The notes beneath the pieces were generated by a model that saw only the letters and a list, made by a program, of their open reading frames with translations, made no database searches and was not told the origin of the DNA. From positions 1 through 34,253 of the forward strand of contig JAFPWV010000144.1 of assembly GCA_017412675.1 (NCBI GenBank): DNA of 34,253 nucleotides, given 5' to 3'. This DNA is from Clostridia bacterium. GTDB lineage: Bacteria; Bacillota; Clostridia; Oscillospirales; CAG-272. Shown here in pieces: positions 30,058-34,253 of the stretch; positions within the stretch are counted from its first letter, which is position 1; each line of letters starts with the position of its first letter. The position numbers were made by a program, and so were the translations under genes.

Positions 30058-32406
30058 GTGGACAAATCGATGACGCTGATGCGGCTGGAGCCGGGGAAAT
30101 CCGCCGTCATCACCGAGGTCGGAGGCGAAGGCGCGCTCCGTCAGCATTTCCTCGACATGGGCGTCATTCCGGGCGCGCGGGTGACGACGGTCAAGTACGC
30201 GCCGATGGGGGACCCGATGGAACTGATGATCCACGGGTACAAGCTGACCCTGCGCCTCGCGGACGCCGATCGGATCACTGTCGAGCCGGTCGCGGACGAA
30301 GAAGAGCCCGAAACGCTGGCGGAACCGCGGCGCGAGGCCTACCACCCGGGTCTCGGCGAGGGCGGCAAATACCATCCGAAGGGCTCAGGCGATCCGCTCC
30401 CGGAGGGGACGAAGCTGACCTTCGCGCTCGTCGGGAATCAGAACTGCGGCAAGACGACGCTCTTCAACGCGCTCACCGGGGCGAATCAGCACGTCGGGAA
30501 CTTCCCGGGCGTGACCGTGGACCGCAAGGACGGCGTGATCCGGGGCTATCCCGACACCGTCGTCACCGATCTGCCGGGCATCTACTCCATGTCGCCGTAT
30601 TCGAGCGAGGAGCTGGTCTCGCGCAATTTCGTGCTGCACGAAAAGCCGAAGGCGATCATCAACATCGTTGACGCGACAAACATCGAGCGGAACCTCTACC
30701 TCTCGATGCAGCTGCTCGAAATGAACGTGCCGATGGTCATCGCGCTCAACATGATGGACGAGGTGACAGCGAACGGCGGGAGCGTGGACATCAACCGCAT
30801 GGAGGAGCTGCTCGGCGTGCCGGTGGTCGCGATCTCCGCGGCGAAGAATTCCGGCGTCGGCGAGCTGATCGAGCACGCGGTCCACATCGCCAAGTATCAG
30901 GAGCGGCCCGCGCGGCAGGATCTCTGCGACGTGAGGCGGCGGGGCGGCGCGGTCCACCGCTGTCTGCACGCGATCGCGCACCTCATCGACGACCACGCCG
31001 AGGCTGCGGGGCTTCCGACGAAGTTCGCCGCGTCGAAGCTGGTGGAGGGCGACCCGCTCATCCGCGAGCAGCTCAAGCTGGACACGAACGAGAGCGAGAC
31101 CGTCGAGCACATCATGGTGCAGATGGAAAAGGAATCCGGGCTTGACCGGAGCGCAGCGGTCGCGGACATGCGCTTCGATTTCATCCGCAAGGTGTGCGGG
31201 GAGTGTGTGACCAAGCCGAAGGAGAGCCGGGAACGCCGCCGGAGCGAGAAGATCGACCGCATCCTCACGGGGCGTTATACGGCGATCCCCGCGTTCGTCG
31301 CGATCATGGGGCTCGTCTTCTGGCTGACCTTCAACGTGATCGGCGCGTTCTTCCAGGATCTTCTCGAGCAGGGGATCACGTCCTTCTCCGGCGCCGTCGA
31401 CCGCGCGCTCACCGAAGCGAATGTCAACGAAGCCCTGCACAGCCTCCTCGTCGACGGGGTGATCGGGGGCGTCGGGTCGGTGCTCAGCTTTCTGCCGATC
31501 ATCGTGACGCTGTTCTTCTTCCTCTCGATCCTCGAGGACAGCGGGTACATCGCGCGCGTCGCGTTCGTCATGGACAAGCTTCTCCGCAAGCTCGGGCTCT
31601 CGGGGCGCAGCATCGTGCCCCTCCTCGTCGGCTTCGGCTGCACGGTTCCCGCGGTCATGGCGACCCGGACCCTGCCGAGCGACCGGGACCGGAAGATGAC
31701 GATCCTCTTGACCCCGTTCATGAGCTGCTCGGCGAAGGTCCCGATCTATGCGTTCTTCGTGAATGCGTTCTTCCCGGAGCACGCGGCGCTCTGGATGATC
31801 GGGCTCTACCTCGGCGGCATCGTGCTCGGCATCGGCGCGGCCTGTCTCTACCGCAACACGCTCTTCCGGGGCGAGGCGGTCCCGTTCGTGATGGAGCTGC
31901 CGGATTACCGGATGCCCGGCGCGAAGAACGTCGTCCGCCTGCTCTGGGAAAAGGCGAAGGACTTTTTGCAGCGCGCGTTCTCGATCATCCTCATCGCGAC
32001 GGTCGTGATCTGGTTCCTCCAGAAGTTTGACATCCGTCTCAACATGGTCGCGGATTCGCGCGAGAGCATCCTGGCGATGATCTCGGGCTGGCTCGTGCCG
32101 ATCATGCGGCCGGTGGGGCTCGGGGACTGGCGGATCTGCACGTCGCTCCTCAGCGGCTTCATCGCGAAGGAGAGCGTCGTTTCGACGATGGAGCTCCTCT
32201 TTGCGGGCGGTGCGGAAACGGCGATCTCTTCCCCCTCCGCGGCGTGCCTGTTGATCTTCTCGCTGCTGTACACGCCCTGTGTCGCGGCGGTCGCGTCCGT
32301 GCGGCGGGAGATGGGCGGGAAATGGGCGCTCGCGGTCGTCGGATGGCAATGCGCCGTCGCGTGGATCGTGACGTCCGTCGCGCACCTCATCGGGATGCTG
32401 ATATAA
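30058..32406 (+). CDS. feoB: FeoA-FeoB fusion, ferrous iron transporter
   Basis: A 782-aa protein with an N-terminal FeoA (SH3-like) domain (about 5-80, ALRQHFLDMGVIPG), a linker, then FeoB. The G-domain has G1 GNQNCGKTT (126-134), G2 in GNFPGVTVD, G3 DLPG (171-174) and G4 NMMD (231-234). The C-terminal half holds the Gate motifs LVGFGCTVPAVMATRT and SGFIAKESV, in an about eight-to-ten-helix membrane part. It imports Fe2+ with GTP hydrolysis. The start is GTG 30058, five bases after a G-rich site. The small Cys-rich partner follows after a 247-base gap that holds a repeat element. Confidence 0.95.
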   Translation: MDKSMTLMRLEPGKSAVITEVGGEGALRQHFLDMGVIPGARVTTVKYAPMGDPMELMIHGYKLTLRLADADRITVEPVADEEEPETLAEPRREAYHPGLGEGGKYHPKGSGDPLPEGTKLTFALVGNQNCGKTTLFNALTGANQHVGNFPGVTVDRKDGVIRGYPDTVVTDLPGIYSMSPYSSEELVSRNFVLHEKPKAIINIVDATNIERNLYLSMQLLEMNVPMVIALNMMDEVTANGGSVDINRMEELLGVPVVAISAAKNSGVGELIEHAVHIAKYQERPARQDLCDVRRRGGAVHRCLHAIAHLIDDHAEAAGLPTKFAASKLVEGDPLIREQLKLDTNESETVEHIMVQMEKESGLDRSAAVADMRFDFIRKVCGECVTKPKESRERRRSEKIDRILTGRYTAIPAFVAIMGLVFWLTFNVIGAFFQDLLEQGITSFSGAVDRALTEANVNEALHSLLVDGVIGGVGSVLSFLPIIVTLFFFLSILEDSGYIARVAFVMDKLLRKLGLSGRSIVPLLVGFGCTVPAVMATRTLPSDRDRKMTILLTPFMSCSAKVPIYAFFVNAFFPEHAALWMIGLYLGGIVLGIGAACLYRNTLFRGEAVPFVMELPDYRMPGAKNVVRLLWEKAKDFLQRAFSIILIATVVIWFLQKFDIRLNMVADSRESILAMISGWLVPIMRPVGLGDWRICTSLLSGFIAKESVVSTMELLFAGGAETAISSPSAACLLIFSLLYTPCVAAVASVRREMGGKWALAVVGWQCAVAWIVTSVAHLIGMLI

Positions 32407-32416
32407 GTATTGCGGG

Positions 32417-32610
32417 GGCCCCTCATCCGCCCTCCGTGCACCTTTCCCGCCAAGGGGGAAGGCAACAGAGAAAAGAGCGATTCTGCCATGAAGCGATCAC
32501 CAATTCTCTCGCAAGAGCGTCATGGAGCCCGCTGTATCGATACTGCCGCTGCACTTTGTGAGCCTTCCCCCGCCGTGGGGAAGGTGCCCCAACGGGGCGG
32601 ATGAGGGGGA
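32417..32610. repeat. MITE-like palindromic element, copy A
   Basis: About 190 bases with long imperfect inverted ends of about 45 bases: CCCCTCATCCGC (32419-32430) faces GCGGATGAGGGG (32597-32608), and the inner blocks CACC-TTCCCGCC-GGGGGAAGGC face GCCTTCCCC-GGGGAAGGTG. The central part shares GCGATTC, TGAAGCGATCACCAAT and TTGTGAGCC with copy B at 34055. It has no transposase gene. It sits between feoAB and its Cys-rich partner; the ribosome site of the latter is just outside. Confidence 0.85.
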
Positions 32611-32653
32611 ACCGCCTTTCGTCCGCATTACTTTGGAAAGGAATCACATCGTC

Positions 32654-32842
32654 ATGAACCCAGCCGATCTCGTCGTTCTCCTCGTCGTCGCGGCCCTCGT
32701 CGCGGGGGCGGTCATCCTCGCCGTCCGGCAGCGCAGAAAGGGCTCCTCCTGCTGCGGGAGCTGCGCCGCGTGCGGGCTCTGCCGATCCGACGAAGAAAAG
32801 GAACAAAAGAAAAAACGCCCCTCGGAGCCCCGAAGGGATTGA
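32654..32842 (+). CDS. FeoB-associated Cys-rich membrane protein
   Basis: A 62-aa protein with one membrane helix (about 5-24, VVLLVVAALVAGAVILA), a basic stretch RQRRKG, then a Cys cluster (C33, C34, C37, C40 and C43 in SSCCGSCAACGLC) and a Lys-rich tail. This matches the small proteins found next to feoB in Firmicutes, thought to help iron transfer at the membrane. AAAGGA lies eleven bases before the ATG. Upstream in-frame codons belong to the repeat element. Its stop codon overlaps the next promoter. Confidence 0.88.
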   Translation: MNPADLVVLLVVAALVAGAVILAVRQRRKGSSCCGSCAACGLCRSDEEKEQKKKRPSEPRRD

Positions 32843-32867
32843 CAAACGCCCCGCCGGATGATAGAAT
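32839..32867 (+). promoter_or_regulatory. Promoter of the oxidoreductase gene
   Basis: TTGACA (32839-32844), 17-bp spacer, TAGAAT (32862-32867) with extended TGA. The -35 overlaps the stop codon of the FeoB-associated gene. Confidence 0.8.
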
Positions 32868-32940
32868 GGATCCGGGCAATGGGCCACATTCTTCCGGAAG
32901 ACCGGCCGAGACCGTCTCCGGGACAACTACGGAGGTACCT

Positions 32941-34032
32941 ATGGCAGACAAACTGAGAATCGGGATCATCGGCACCGGCGGCATCGCGCACGCCCACGCG
33001 AACGCATACCGTCAGATGCCCGACGTCGAGGTGGTGGCCGGCGCGGACATCATCCCCGGCAAGGCGCGGCGGTTCCTCGACGAATTCGGCTGGACGGACG
33101 CCGCGGCCTACGAGACCCATGAGGCGCTCTGCAAGCGGGACGACATTGACGCCGTCTCCGTCTGCACCTACAACGGCCAGCACGCCGTCTGCGCCATCGC
33201 CGCGCTCGAATCCGGCAAGCACGTCCTGCTCGAGAAGCCGATGTGCGTGACGCTCGCGGAAGGGCTCGCCATCATGCGCGCCGAAAAGAAGAGCGGCAAG
33301 ATCATCACGATCGGCTTCCAGCCGCGCTACAACAGCAACTGCAAGAAGATCAAGCGCATCGTCGAATCGGGCAAGCTCGGGAAGATCTACTACGTCCAGA
33401 TCGGCGGCTCACGGCGGCGCGGCATCCCGGGCGGGACCTTCATCGAAAAGGACAAGGCGGTCTTCGGCGCGATCGGCGACCTCGGCTGCTATTCCCTCGA
33501 TCTCTCGCTCAACTCCATCGGCTATCCGAAGCCGCTCTCCGTCTCCGCGTACACCTCCGACTTCTTCGGCACGAATCCGAAGTACTACCCCGAGGCCGAC
33601 CGCTTCTCGGTGGACGACTTCTCCGCCGCGTTCATCCGCCTCGAGGGCGACATCATCCTCGACTACCGGATGGCGTGGGCGATGCACATGGACATCTGCT
33701 CCGATTTCGTGATCCTCGGCACGGACGCCGGGCTCAAGGCCACCGCTCCGAAGCCGAATCCGCTCTGGGGCTCGATCATCGGCGGCGACATCGCCGGGCT
33801 CTATCTGATGCACGACGAATGCGGCGAGCCGGTCACCACGCCCCTCTCGCTCGAGCCGACGCGCGGGGACATCTTCTTCATGAAGGTGCGTGACTTCGTC
33901 GACCAGGTGGAAAAAGGCGGCACGGCGCCGATCCCGACCTCGCAGATCATCTACAACCAGGCGATCCTCGACGCGATGCTCACCTCCGCCCGCGAAAAGT
34001 GCGAGGTGAAGATCGAGATACCGGAGATCTGA
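32941..34032 (+). CDS. Gfo/Idh/MocA-family oxidoreductase
   Basis: A 363-aa NAD(P)-dependent sugar/inositol dehydrogenase-like enzyme. Rossmann motif GTGGIAHAHA is at 11-20, the cofactor-side EKP at 98-100 and GDLGCYSLDL at 179-188. The middle and C-terminal part is the family's alpha/beta substrate domain. Relatives oxidise sugars, inositols or glucose-fructose; the substrate is unknown here. Neighbouring genes hint at plant sugars. GGAGGT is four bases before the ATG. It follows its own promoter and ends before the repeat element at the window end. Confidence 0.93.
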   Translation: MADKLRIGIIGTGGIAHAHANAYRQMPDVEVVAGADIIPGKARRFLDEFGWTDAAAYETHEALCKRDDIDAVSVCTYNGQHAVCAIAALESGKHVLLEKPMCVTLAEGLAIMRAEKKSGKIITIGFQPRYNSNCKKIKRIVESGKLGKIYYVQIGGSRRRGIPGGTFIEKDKAVFGAIGDLGCYSLDLSLNSIGYPKPLSVSAYTSDFFGTNPKYYPEADRFSVDDFSAAFIRLEGDIILDYRMAWAMHMDICSDFVILGTDAGLKATAPKPNPLWGSIIGGDIAGLYLMHDECGEPVTTPLSLEPTRGDIFFMKVRDFVDQVEKGGTAPIPTSQIIYNQAILDAMLTSAREKCEVKIEIPEI

Positions 34033-34054
34033 GGCTGCGCCTCTTCCGAAATAT

Positions 34055-34253
34055 AGCGATCAAAAGCCATAAGTTCCCCCTCATCCGCCCTATCGGGCAC
34101 CTTCCCCGCCCAAGGAGGGAAGGCTTATGAAGGGAGTGCGATTCCATCGTGAAGCGATCACCAATACGACATGGAAACCGTTTCACTCTCGACGCAGACG
34201 CACCTTGTGAGCCTTCCCCCTCGGGCGGGGAAGGTGCCCCTTTAGGGGCGGAT
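34055..34253. repeat. MITE-like palindromic element, copy B (runs off the window)
   Basis: Starts AGCGATCAAAA, then the inverted end CCCCCTCATCCGCCC facing GGGGCGGAT at the very end. Inner GGGCACCTTCCCCGCC faces GGCGGGGAAGGTGCC (34224 onward). The centre matches copy A at GCGATTC, GTGAAGCGATCACCAAT and CACCTTGTGAGCC. The last few bases are outside the window. Confidence 0.8.

Noticed and set aside
32522-32653. Longer N-terminus for the FeoB-associated protein
   Set aside because: Those codons are the right end of the repeat element; ATG 32654 gives the expected membrane helix at the N-terminus.
32815-32840. Possible terminator at the end of the FeoB-associated gene
   Set aside because: A GC stem with a bulge can be drawn but no T-run follows; the bases instead belong to the end of the gene and the next promoter.

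Overview
This window reads like a chromosomal piece of a GC-rich anaerobic Clostridia (Bacillota) genome of the gut Oscillospirales/Christensenellales kind; it is possibly from a metagenome, and no taxonomic marker here settles it. The evidence is: sigma-A type promoters with 17-bp spacers, strong AGGAGG ribosome sites, a zinc-ribbon L28, VanZ and MscL proteins, a FeoA-FeoB fusion with its small Cys-rich membrane partner, and palindromic intergenic repeats of a kind common in gut Firmicutes. No tRNA, rRNA, CRISPR array, phage gene or transposase was found.

Layout. 1-1195: end of an acyl-CoA synthetase gene and a uridine-kinase-like P-loop gene, closed by a terminator. 1242-3120: two overlapping paralogous XRE regulators with their own promoter and terminator. 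3122-5313: a VanZ-family protein, then tandem esterases, the first broken by a one-base frameshift that removes its catalytic His. 5401-8413: a monocistronic 956-aa secreted, membrane-anchored multi-domain carbohydrate-binding protein with codon use like a highly expressed gene. 8483-9726: a cation diffusion facilitator with Mn-exporter-type residues. 9728-10081: non-coding, with a large inverted pair of hairpin repeats. 10082-13466: MutS-like ATPase, Lrp/AsnC regulator and aminotransferase, all overlapping. 13491-15369: rpmB, a GME-fold-like protein and an inositol monophosphatase family enzyme.

Minus strand, 15381-18631: mscL with a small ribbon-helix-helix gene, then a BadF/GlcNAc-kinase-like protein and two SIS-domain proteins, each group driven by a perfect consensus promoter. 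Plus strand, 18759-22408: a heterodimeric ABC exporter, both halves starting at TTG, with one degenerate and one consensus ATP site. Minus strand, 22425-24337: a four-gene operon (MFS-like transporter plus three very small membrane proteins) in which every junction is an ATGA overlap; this is the best candidate for an undescribed system.

24403-24745: a repeat-rich gap. 24746-32842: a long co-directional run of PatB/MalY aminotransferase, GH43-like lipoprotein, SGNH esterase, HAD phosphatase, C69 dipeptidase, FeoAB and its Cys-rich partner, the last two separated by a palindromic MITE-like element. 32839-34032: a Gfo/Idh/MocA oxidoreductase with its own promoter. A second copy of the palindromic element fills the end of the window.

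Taken together the genes suggest a saccharolytic, amino-acid-using gut anaerobe: surface glycan binding, hemicellulose side-chain removal (GH43 and esterases), amino-sugar phosphate handling (kinase and SIS pair), peptide hydrolysis and ferrous iron uptake.
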